From 54-19 sp038210655 (GTDB lineage: Bacteria > Chloroflexota > Chloroflexia > Chloroheliales > Chloroheliaceae): a stretch of DNA of 64,000 bases. Positions within the stretch are counted from its first letter, which is position 1. The number at the start of each line of letters is the position of its first letter. Both the position numbers and the translations under genes were made by a program. The DNA is taken from NCBI GenBank assembly GCA_038210655.1, contig JBBQWM010000013.1, forward strand, positions 1 through 64,000. The letters run 5' to 3'. Positions 8,190 through 15,385 of the stretch are shown here, in pieces. The notes beneath the pieces were generated by a model. It searched no databases. It saw only the letters and a program-made list of their open reading frames with translations, and was not told where the DNA came from.

Positions 8190-9653
8190 CTAAATCCCTA
8201 TCGAAACCGCTTTGCTTTCCAAAAAGGCTTCGATCCCTTCGCTACCGTTTTCGCGGCCTACCCCGCTTTCTTTGTAGCCCCCGAAGGGGATTTCTGGCGC
8301 GACCGGAACCGGGTCGTTTACGCCGACGATGCCGTATTCCAGCCCTTCAGCTACCCGGAAGATACGCCCGACATCACGGGTGAAGAAGTAGGCCGCCAGA
8401 CCATAGACGGTATCGTTTGCCAATCGGATCGCCTCTTCTTCGGTCTCGAAGACGTAGACCGGCAAAAGCGGGCCAAAGGTTTCTTCGTGCGTCACCAGCA
8501 TCTCGGCAGTGGCCTGCCCGACGACGGTCGGCTCGTAGAAAAAGCCGTGATCGTACTCGCCACCACTGACCCGCTTGCCACCCGCCAAGACGGTTCCGCC
8601 CTTTGCCAGAGCGTCGGCGACCTGTTCCTCGACTTTAGTAAGGGCCGATTGATCGATCAACGGGCCGATTTGAATACCGGGCTGCAAGCCGTTACCAATT
8701 TTGAGGGCTTTGGTGCGCTCGACTACTTTTTGGGCCAGTTTTTCGGCGACACCCTTCTGGACGTAGAGTCGGTTGGTGCAAATACAGGTCTGGCCTGCAT
8801 TGCGGAATTTCGAGAGGACTACCCCGTCCGCCGCCTTATCAAGATCGGCATCATCAAAGACGATAAACGGAGCATGTCCGCCAAGTTCCATCGAAACGCG
8901 CTTGACCGTATTAGCGGCGGCGACCAGCAATTGCTTGCCGACCTCGGTTGAGCCGGTAAAAGTGATTTTGCGAACCTGGGGACTTTCCATAAATACGCCT
9001 GCGACCTCTGCCGCTTTCGAGCCAGTGACGAGGTTGACCACGCCAGGTGGGAAACCGGCCTCATCGAACAGCTTGTAGATTTCGAGGGCCGAAAGCGGGG
9101 TTTGCTTGGCCGGACGCAAAACGGCGGTACACCCTGCCGCCAGGGCTGGCCCTAGCTTACGAGTAATCATGCTGGTCGGGAAGTTCCAGGGCGTGATCGC
9201 GGCGATGACCCCAACCGGTTGGCGCATTACAATCACCCGGCGGTGTGGATCGCTTGGTACGGTTCGCCCATAGACCCGTTTGCCTTCTTCGCCGCTCCAC
9301 TGCAAGAACCGAGCGCCAATCAAAACTTCGCCCCGCGCTTCGGCCAATGGCTTGCCGTTTTCCATCGTCAGCACCCGCGCCAACTGATCGACCCGTTCTT
9401 CCATCAAAGCGGCGACCTTACTGAGCAGTTTGGCCCGGTCTTCTGCCCGCAATTTGGCCCAGGCCGGGAACGCTTGCGAAGCCGCTTCGATAGCGGCCTT
9501 TGTCTCGGCTACTCCGCCATCGGCTACCCGACCTATCACCTCGCCGGTTGCGGGGTTCTTTACTTCAAACCAGCCTCGTTCGGCCTCGCGCCATTGCCCG
9601 CCGATATATAAACGACTTTCGATTACCTCGGTTTTTTCCGCCATTTGGGTCAT
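8190..9653 (-). CDS. gabD: succinate-semialdehyde dehydrogenase (NAD(P)+) family
   Basis: 487-residue aldehyde dehydrogenase, probably oxidising succinate semialdehyde to succinate. The N-terminal Rossmann region includes ITPWNFPTSMITRKLGPALA and TFTGSTEVGK; the general base is Glu256 in MELGGHAP and the catalytic Cys is Cys290 in RNAGQTCICTNR. Both Q-T-C-I-C-T-N-R and the E-L-G-G-x-A-P-F-I-V-F block are typical of the GabD/SSADH subgroup. GAGGTG precedes the ATG at good spacing. It is divergent from the CoA-transferase homologue at 9722, with only 68 bases between starts, suggesting a shared gamma-aminobutyrate or 4-hydroxybutyrate-related role. Other semialdehyde substrates are possible. 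Confidence 0.8.
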   Translation of the reverse strand: MTQMAEKTEVIESRLYIGGQWREAERGWFEVKNPATGEVIGRVADGGVAETKAAIEAASQAFPAWAKLRAEDRAKLLSKVAALMEERVDQLARVLTMENGKPLAEARGEVLIGARFLQWSGEEGKRVYGRTVPSDPHRRVIVMRQPVGVIAAITPWNFPTSMITRKLGPALAAGCTAVLRPAKQTPLSALEIYKLFDEAGFPPGVVNLVTGSKAAEVAGVFMESPQVRKITFTGSTEVGKQLLVAAANTVKRVSMELGGHAPFIVFDDADLDKAADGVVLSKFRNAGQTCICTNRLYVQKGVAEKLAQKVVERTKALKIGNGLQPGIQIGPLIDQSALTKVEEQVADALAKGGTVLAGGKRVSGGEYDHGFFYEPTVVGQATAEMLVTHEETFGPLLPVYVFETEEEAIRLANDTVYGLAAYFFTRDVGRIFRVAEGLEYGIVGVNDPVPVAPEIPFGGYKESGVGRENGSEGIEAFLESKAVSIGI

Positions 9654-9721
9654 CTTTGCACCTCGTTTGCTTTAAAATTTACTCTCAAATCTAAACTGTA
9701 GTATACTCCACCGCAGAGAAT

Positions 9722-11005
9722 GTGAAAAGTTTTATAGAAAGTGCTGACGTGTCCTATTCCTCATTATCCCTAGATAACGCCCTGGCGCTTATCCGGCCCG
9801 GTAGCCAGATATTGCTTCATTCGGCTTGCGCCGAGCCGCAAACGCTGGTAGAAGGGTTGATCGCCGGGGTGCGGGCCGGACAGCCCAATTTGCAAAACCT
9901 GACCCTCTACGCCCTGACCTACCGGGGAGCGGGTGGGCCGACTCCAGCCTATGCCGACCTTGCTTTGCTCCGAAGCGGCCACCTCCACCTCAAAAGCTTT
10001 TTCCCGCACCCGGCCTTAAAAGCGGCTTCTCAGGCCGGATTGGTCGATTATCTGCCTGCCAGCTTTTCGACGCTGCCGGGGCTTTTGCGAAACGGCTTTA
10101 TTCGGCCCGATCTGGCACTGGTACAGGTTACGCCGCCCGACGAGCGCGGCCTATGTTCGTTTGGCCCGGCGGCTGACCTCATCGCGGCTTTGCTTGATCT
10201 AAATCTGCCGTTGATTGCCGAGATGAACCAGCAGTTGCCGTTTGTCTACGGGCCGCTGGTTGAGCCGGGACGCTTCGCCGCGATTGTCGAGAGCGACCGA
10301 ATGCCGTTGGAAGTGCCGGGACTGATCGCAGGGCCGGTCGAGCAGCAGGTCGCGGCTAATGTTGCCGAACTGATCCCCAACGGCGCGACCGTTCAGTTAG
10401 GGGTCGGAACCGTTCCCGAAGCAGTCATGAAGCATCTGCGCGACCGACGCGACCTGAGTTTACACGGTGGCGCATTTAGCGATGGGATCGTCGAGCTTTT
10501 GCAGTCGGGAGCGGTCACAAACGCCAATAAGCCGTTCGACCAGGGCAAAGCGGTGGCTTCGCTTTTGATTGGCTCTCGCCATCTTTTCGACTTTGCCCAT
10601 AATAATCCTTTGATCGAGTTGCAAGGGATCGACATTTGTAATACGCCGCTACGGGTGGCCCAACTGCCCGGCTTTGTTTCGGTCAATTCGGCTCTAGAAG
10701 TGGATTATTGGGGACAGGTTAATGCCGAGATGGTGGGAGAATGGCAGTTAGCCGGGGTCGGTGGACAGTTGGACTATGTAAGCGGCGCGTGGTACGCTCC
10801 CGGTGGGCTTTCGATCATTGCCTTGCCAAGTGCTACGCCTTCCGGCAAGCCCCGGATCGTCCCCCGGTTGGCAGCGGGCAGTCCGGTCAGCACTCCCCGC
10901 CATCTGGCCCAGATTGTCGTAACCGAAAAAGGGGTCGCCGATCTGCGCGGCAAATCGCTCTCGGAGCGCGAACGGCTTTTACGGGGAGTTGGAAATGAGG
11001 GATGA
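9722..11005 (+). CDS. acetyl-CoA hydrolase/4-hydroxybutyrate CoA-transferase family protein, catalytic Glu absent
   Basis: 427 residues of the class I CoA-transferase family that moves CoA between acetyl-CoA and 4-hydroxybutyrate or butyrate. The N-terminal half has RPGSQILLHSACAEPQTL; the C-terminal half has GATVQLGVGTVPEAVM and FVSVNSALEVDYWGQVNAE. In characterised AbfT-type enzymes the motif HSEMxSDGxVEL carries the CoA-linked Glu; here the aligned stretch is H248-G-G-A-F-S-D-G255, with Gly250 at the Glu place. The protein may be a hydrolase-like variant, bind CoA without transferring it, or be inactive. The start is GTG 9722 or GTG 9749. The last residues NEG and the stop come from a GATGAGG array. 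Next to a divergent SSADH gene. Confidence 0.75.
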   Translation: MKSFIESADVSYSSLSLDNALALIRPGSQILLHSACAEPQTLVEGLIAGVRAGQPNLQNLTLYALTYRGAGGPTPAYADLALLRSGHLHLKSFFPHPALKAASQAGLVDYLPASFSTLPGLLRNGFIRPDLALVQVTPPDERGLCSFGPAADLIAALLDLNLPLIAEMNQQLPFVYGPLVEPGRFAAIVESDRMPLEVPGLIAGPVEQQVAANVAELIPNGATVQLGVGTVPEAVMKHLRDRRDLSLHGGAFSDGIVELLQSGAVTNANKPFDQGKAVASLLIGSRHLFDFAHNNPLIELQGIDICNTPLRVAQLPGFVSVNSALEVDYWGQVNAEMVGEWQLAGVGGQLDYVSGAWYAPGGLSIIALPSATPSGKPRIVPRLAAGSPVSTPRHLAQIVVTEKGVADLRGKSLSERERLLRGVGNEG

Positions 11006-11248
11006 GGGATGAGGGATGAAGAAATGCAGAATGCAGAATAGGGGATTTATAACACAGATGAACACAGATAGGACGGATGAACACTGATGAACAATGCAGT
11101 AGTCAGAATGCAGAATGCAGAATAGAAATGCAGAAGAGAAGTAAGCGCGAAGCATGTATTGTAATCGTAAATCGTAAGATACTAAATATTAGCTTTTCTC
11201 TGCGCTCTCTGCGTCTCTGCGGTGAGTAATTCAAATCGTAAATTGTAA
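10990..11248. repeat. compound heptanucleotide arrays
   Basis: From inside the 3' end of the CoA-transferase gene: four GGGATGA units pass in phase into AGAAATGCAGAATGCAGAAT (to 11042), then AACACAGATGAACACAG and GGATGAACACTGATGAAC (11047-11090), GCAGAATGCAGAATGCAGAA types (11096-11134), AAATCGTAAG (11166-11180), a CTCTGCGCTCTCTGCGTCTC stretch (11196-11224) and AAATCGTAAATTGTAAG (11233-11248). No gene or conventional promoter is visible. Confidence 0.8.
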
Positions 11249-11349
11249 GTAACTACACAGACCGGGCGACCACAAGGGTCGTCCCTACAACGAGTTTTGG
11301 GTAGGGGCGACCCTTGTGGTCGCCCAAAGTAGGTAAACTGAGTAGTTAC
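11249..11349. repeat. GGGCGACC hairpin element with GTAACTAC ends
   Basis: 101 bp. Outer arms GTAACTACACAGACC and CTGAGTAGTTAC, inner arms GGGCGACCACAAGGGTCGTC and GGGCGACCCTTGTGGTCGCC. Same length and plan as 3880-3980 and 31175-31276. Confidence 0.85.
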
Positions 11350-11376
11350 AATCGTAAATCGTAAATCGTAAATTGT
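11350..11376. repeat. AAATCGT heptamer array abutting a start codon
   Basis: Three to four units of AATCGTA/AAATCGT, the last changed to AAATTGT, run directly into the ATG at 11377. The array leaves no room for an ordinary ribosome site. Confidence 0.75.
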
Positions 11377-13557
11377 ATGAGAACCCTAATATCCTACTTA
11401 AATGCAAAAACACCCCGCGAACTGCAAACGATTGCCGAGCAGTGGGAAGCGACCGTCACTGACCGTCTGACCGGCGGCAATGCTTTTCAGTTGGCGCAGG
11501 AGATGCAAAGCGAGTTTTTGCAGCGTCGTCTGATCGAAAAGCTGGATGGGCCACAACTTGAGTTAGTGCGGCTATTTGCCCGACAACCCAACTATACCGC
11601 CAATTTGCAGGAGTTAGCTGATAAGCAACAACTTGAGTTGTTAAAGCTGACTGGCCCCGCTTCGCAATTGGTCTACGCCGGGATTTTTTTCGAGGATAAG
11701 TTCAAGACCGGGGCGGACGACCCCTATGCTATAGCGCCGGAGGAGGGCCGAAAAGCGGGTTGGGGCCAGCTTTATAACTGGCGCACGAGCGGACAAACCG
11801 GTACGCCGCGCAAAATTGTGTTGGTTATGCCGCGTGAGGTGGCCCGTCCCCTGGAGCGCTTGGTAGCAGAATGGCAGGCCAGCCAGCAGCCCAAACTGCC
11901 CGGTCTGCCGCTTAGTCGTCAGCCGGTCAAATTGTTGCTGGCCCGGTTGGAGCCGGAATTGCTCGAACAGCAGGCCGAAATTTGGGGGATTGCCGGGTTG
12001 CTTGGTGAGGCCAAACCCGACGAACTGGTGGTGGAACTGGCGGGTGCTTTTTCGGACAAGGCTATGCAAGGGCGGGTTTTGGGGCAATTGCCGCCCGATA
12101 GCGTCGAGCTTTTCGAGAAGTTGCGGACGCAAGGCAGTCGCACTACCCTGTCGGCGCTGCTCGAAGAGTATGTCGGGCTGAAGCGGTTGGGCCGCTTTTT
12201 GCGGCCCTTGATCGAGCGGCGGTTGATCTGGGAGGCTTTCGAGGGGGGCGAGACGGTTATTTTTATTCCCTCGGAGGTTGCCCAACCTAAAGAGGACGCG
12301 ACCGGTCGCCACCCTCAACCGCTTCAAACCGTCGCCCCGCCGACCGATGCGACCGCTTATCCGCCTTACGCGCTGGCCTGGGACGCGCTGACCTTTTTGA
12401 ATTACCTCGATCAGCACGAAGTCCTCCTGACCAACCAGGGGCAGATTCCCAAGCGCGACCTCAAGAAAGTCAGCGTTCATCTGTGGAAGCCGGAGGATTT
12501 GGAAGAAAAAAACCGACTGGGTTTTATGCTTGGGTTGTACCATACCCTGCGGCTCTACGAAAATACTTACATTGATAAGCGGGTGCGACCTGGCGCAGCC
12601 CTGGAAGATTGGCTACAACTCGATTTCTACGAGCAGACTCGTCGTCTGATCCAAAGCTGGTTGGACAACCCACCCTTTACCTACCCAGTCAATTTTCCGC
12701 CCCAGTATAACAGTATCCGACTGGTCAAGCCGATTAATCAGGCTATTCTCGGCTGGCTCTCGGAATGTGAGCCGGGGACATGGTATTCGCTGGGGACGCT
12801 CTTGAGCAAAGTACAGCAGGAAAATCCCTACTTTATTCTACCCCGGCGCGAATTGCTCCAACTACTCGGTTCGCAACGGCTGGCCGAAATGGGTAAAGCC
12901 TGGCTGATTTACGAGGGCGAGATCATCCGGCAGACTTTTAATACCGTGTTGGAATGGTTTGGGATCGTCCAGGTCGGGCGCGACCCCCAGGGCAAGGTGA
13001 CGACTTTTAGCCTGACCGATCTCGGCGCACAAATCGCCGGACGACCCGGTGCGTCTCACCCCCACCTGCCAGCCATCGAGAAGCCTTTGTTGGTGCAGCC
13101 CAATTTTGAAATAATGCTGCTTGCACCCCAGGTCGCAACCCTCTGGAAGCTTCTAAAATTTACTACGCCGAAAAAGCTCGATCAGGTAAGTTTGTTTAGC
13201 TTGAGCCGCGAGTCGGTTTTGCGCGGGCTGGAAGCGGGGTTTACGCCTTCTGAGCTACAGGAATGGTTGGAAAACCAGAGCGCCCAACCCTTAGCTCAGA
13301 ATTTGATCGTTTCGATTAAGGATTGGAGCAAGGGCTTTCGGCGGGTCGCAGTTGAGAATGTCACTTTGTTGGAAATCGAAGACCCGGCAGCCCTGGACGA
13401 GCTTTTTAATGCCAAGCAGTATGCCGGGTTTTTCGTGCGCCGTCTGTCGCCCACCGCCGCCCTGGTTCAGCTTCCGGCTGTCACGCCTGGCTCACGTATC
13501 GACCCACTCAAGGCTTTTAAGGACAAGCTCAAGGCGGGTGGTTTTTATGCCGACTAA
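11377..13557 (+). CDS. Helicase_C_3-type (XPB/Ssl2-like N-terminal domain) protein
   Basis: 726 residues with no helicase motor motifs. The C-terminal part KPLLVQPNFEIMLLAPQ, followed by LDQVSLFSLSRESVLRGLEAG and FTPSELQEWLENQS, matches the helicase-associated domain found as PF13625 (Helicase_C_3) in bacterial XPB-like proteins and in stand-alone proteins of Actinobacteria and Chloroflexota. The N-terminal part (residues 1-120) resembles winged-helix repeats such as LEKLDGPQLELVRLFARQP. A DNA- or chromatin-related role is inferred only from the family. The whole 371-base region upstream is repeats and no ribosome site precedes the ATG. The gene ends just before a convergent Uma2 gene. Confidence 0.65.
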   Translation: MRTLISYLNAKTPRELQTIAEQWEATVTDRLTGGNAFQLAQEMQSEFLQRRLIEKLDGPQLELVRLFARQPNYTANLQELADKQQLELLKLTGPASQLVYAGIFFEDKFKTGADDPYAIAPEEGRKAGWGQLYNWRTSGQTGTPRKIVLVMPREVARPLERLVAEWQASQQPKLPGLPLSRQPVKLLLARLEPELLEQQAEIWGIAGLLGEAKPDELVVELAGAFSDKAMQGRVLGQLPPDSVELFEKLRTQGSRTTLSALLEEYVGLKRLGRFLRPLIERRLIWEAFEGGETVIFIPSEVAQPKEDATGRHPQPLQTVAPPTDATAYPPYALAWDALTFLNYLDQHEVLLTNQGQIPKRDLKKVSVHLWKPEDLEEKNRLGFMLGLYHTLRLYENTYIDKRVRPGAALEDWLQLDFYEQTRRLIQSWLDNPPFTYPVNFPPQYNSIRLVKPINQAILGWLSECEPGTWYSLGTLLSKVQQENPYFILPRRELLQLLGSQRLAEMGKAWLIYEGEIIRQTFNTVLEWFGIVQVGRDPQGKVTTFSLTDLGAQIAGRPGASHPHLPAIEKPLLVQPNFEIMLLAPQVATLWKLLKFTTPKKLDQVSLFSLSRESVLRGLEAGFTPSELQEWLENQSAQPLAQNLIVSIKDWSKGFRRVAVENVTLLEIEDPAALDELFNAKQYAGFFVRRLSPTAALVQLPAVTPGSRIDPLKAFKDKLKAGGFYAD

Positions 13558-13586
13558 GCTTGATTACGAAGAGGAGTTATAGCTTT

Positions 13587-14093
13587 CTAAATCGCTGGTA
13601 GTCTTCGAGGCAGGGTAAAGAGCTTGCTTAAAGGTAGCTCAAATCCGTTTAACGAGCCTTCGCCTTTGAGAACGTCTTTGAGTGTCAATATGGAGGCCGT
13701 TCCATCGGCCCGGTAAATTTCGACGACCTGCCCTACCGGCCTGACGATCCAGACCAGCTTGATTGGAACTTGCCGGTACTCGTTAAGCTTTTTGTCACTG
13801 TTATCAATTTCATCTCGGCTGGAAGTTATTTCGACGGCTAAGTCGGGTGGAACAGGTACCACCGAGCGAGGCGGTTGGGGAAGCGTCTCAAAAGAGCAAA
13901 AGGCCAGGTCTGGCCTGCGCCGACCGATGCCGGGCAACTCAAAATCGGTGTCAGCATTGAAAACCCAACCCAGATTATGTGCCTCGACATATTCATCCAA
14001 AAACCGGCCTAAGCGCAACCCAATTACGCCTGACAAACCGTCAGCCATATCGATAATCTCCTCATTCTCAAATTCTAAAGTTTCCAGACCCAT
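13587..14093 (-). CDS. Uma2 family (DUF820) restriction endonuclease-fold protein
   Basis: 168 residues of the PD-(D/E)XK-like Uma2 family, abundant in Cyanobacteria and Chloroflexota and of unsettled function. Family features are GRRRPDLAF (the R-x-P-D-x-x-x motif with putative catalytic Asp), VPVPPDLAVEITSSRD (second acidic motif with Glu) and KLNEYRQVPIKLVWIV (the K-x-x-x-Y motif). GGGAGGTG is well placed before the ATG at 14093. It converges with the Helicase_C_3 gene with 29 bases between them. Several Uma2 copies per genome are usual; only this one is seen here. Confidence 0.8.
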   Translation of the reverse strand: MGLETLEFENEEIIDMADGLSGVIGLRLGRFLDEYVEAHNLGWVFNADTDFELPGIGRRRPDLAFCSFETLPQPPRSVVPVPPDLAVEITSSRDEIDNSDKKLNEYRQVPIKLVWIVRPVGQVVEIYRADGTASILTLKDVLKGEGSLNGFELPLSKLFTLPRRLPAI

Positions 14094-14154
14094 AATAGCA
14101 CCTCCCTTATTTTCTGTTTTGTACTATTTTATCACATCCTGGATTAGCTGAGAG

Positions 14155-14330
14155 TCAGATTTTTGCATGGGTTCAAACAGTAATAACAGGAGCTATGAAA
14201 ACACCGCGCCAAACCACTCAAAAATATATATTAGAAAAATTTTCGGCGAAAATTTTTCTAATATATACTCACCTTCCCAGTTTCGGGTGTGGCACAATCT
14301 GGCTAGTTTGCAAAAATTGACGCGCACCCC
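14155..14330. mobile_element. MITE-like hairpin element, copy 2
   Basis: 176 bp, same orientation as copy 1. It starts TCAGATTTTTGCATGGGTTC, shares the internal CAAACAGTAATAACAGGAG and GTTTCGGGTGTGGCACAA, and ends GCAAAAATTGACGCGCACCC. The central stem (14225-14267) is 20 bp perfect with a GGC loop. TTAGCTGAGAG flanks it at 14144-14154 and 14331-14341, an apparent 11-bp target duplication, although part of the left repeat may be element end. Confidence 0.85.
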
Positions 14331-14385
14331 TTAGCTGAGAGGTGTAATTATAGGAAAATGCAAAGCAATTGAGCTAACCACTTAA

Positions 14386-14463
14386 TTTGTAGGAGCGAGC
14401 TTCTGCTCGCGATTGAAGGGGCGGCTGGGTGTTGAATCGTGAGCAGAAGTTCGCTCCTACAAA
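14386..14463. repeat. GGAGCGA hairpin repeat
   Basis: Inverted arms TTTGTAGGAGCGAGCTTCTG and CAGAAGTTCGCTCCTACAAA around a 30-base middle. It is a separate family from GGGCGACC; its GCTCCTACAAA arm recurs in the tandem block at 21650-21742. Confidence 0.75.
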
Positions 14464-14558
14464 GGGTCAAGTATTGTATAAGTTGGTATAGGCCAAAGAT
14501 ACCTGAAATCAAAGGTTTGAGCGAAATAAATTTTGCTTTCTTGACCGTGTATGTTATA

Positions 14559-14587
14559 TTAACAACATCAAAGAATTTTGATATAAT
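14559..14587 (+). promoter_or_regulatory. sigma-70-type promoter of the YggS-family gene
   Basis: TTAACA (14559-14564) and TATAAT (14582-14587) are separated by 17 bases. A start near 14594 would give a leader of about 30 bases to the ATG at 14625. Confidence 0.6.
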
Positions 14588-14624
14588 AGCTCAAATATAT
14601 GGATAGAAAAGAGAGATCAGCTTC

Positions 14625-15326
14625 ATGACGCTGGAGCAAAGACTGGCTGAGGTACGGGAACGTATCACCCAGGCGGCTCGGCGAGTCGGACGCGACCCGG
14701 ACGAGATTAAGTTAGTTGGCGTGTCGAAAACAGTCGGGCGTAGTACTATTGAAGAAGCTTTCCGACTGGGTCTGACCGACTTTGGTGAAAACCGGGTCGC
14801 GGCGATTGAAGACAAGTTTGACCCCTTGCCCTATCCTGCCGGGGCTGCTCGGTTGCACCTGATCGGACATTTGCAGACCAATAAGGCCAAACGAGCCGTT
14901 GCGCTGGCAGATTTAATTCACTCGGTGGACAGTTTGAAGCTGGCCCAGTTGATTAGTCGTTATGCCGAGGAGTTGGGCAAGGTCGTTCCGATCATGTTAG
15001 AAGTGAACGTTTCGGGGGAAGCCTCGAAAGCGGGGGTGGCTCCGGCTGATCTGAGCGCCATCCTCACCCAAATCGTGCTGTTACCAAAGCTTGAGCTACG
15101 TGGTTTGATGACAATGGCTCCTTATTACGAGCAACCAGAGCGAACCCGGCCTGTTTTTGCTACTTTGCGCGAACTATTCGAAAAACACAATCCTGGCCTG
15201 ATCGGGTGGCGTGATTTGTCGATGGGTATGACCAACGATTTTGAAGTTGCTATCGAAGAAGGAGCGACATTGGTACGGGTAGGACGGGCCATTTTTAGCG
15301 ATATTGAAATTGAATCTGAGGTTTAA
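14625..15326 (+). CDS. yggS: YggS family PLP homeostasis protein
   Basis: 233-residue, monomeric fold-type III pyridoxal-phosphate protein that buffers free PLP and affects amino-acid and B6 balance; no enzymatic activity is known for the family. The PLP lysine is in KLVGVSKTVGR, the Asn/Gly region is DFGENRVAAIEDK, then LHLIGHLQTNKAKRA, NVSGEASKAGV, and the phosphate loop LSMGMTNDFEVAIEEGATLV ending in RVGRAIFS. Length is normal. It is 59 bases upstream of the histidine kinase gene on the same strand. In many bacteria yggS lies next to sepF/yggT; that context is absent here. Confidence 0.93.
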   Translation: MTLEQRLAEVRERITQAARRVGRDPDEIKLVGVSKTVGRSTIEEAFRLGLTDFGENRVAAIEDKFDPLPYPAGAARLHLIGHLQTNKAKRAVALADLIHSVDSLKLAQLISRYAEELGKVVPIMLEVNVSGEASKAGVAPADLSAILTQIVLLPKLELRGLMTMAPYYEQPERTRPVFATLRELFEKHNPGLIGWRDLSMGMTNDFEVAIEEGATLVRVGRAIFSDIEIESEV

Positions 15327-15385
15327 CCGGAGCAAGTATATCCGGGCTATGTAGACAATCTAACTAAAATACGTAAATTAAGAGC

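Noticed and set aside
11641..12543. 300-codon open frame on the minus strand
   Set aside because: Shadow of the Helicase_C_3-type gene; Gln/Arg/Pro-rich translation.
14386..14463. Rho-independent terminator or integron attC site
   Set aside because: No T run follows, no cassette structure or integrase is present, and the sequence belongs to a dispersed repeat family.
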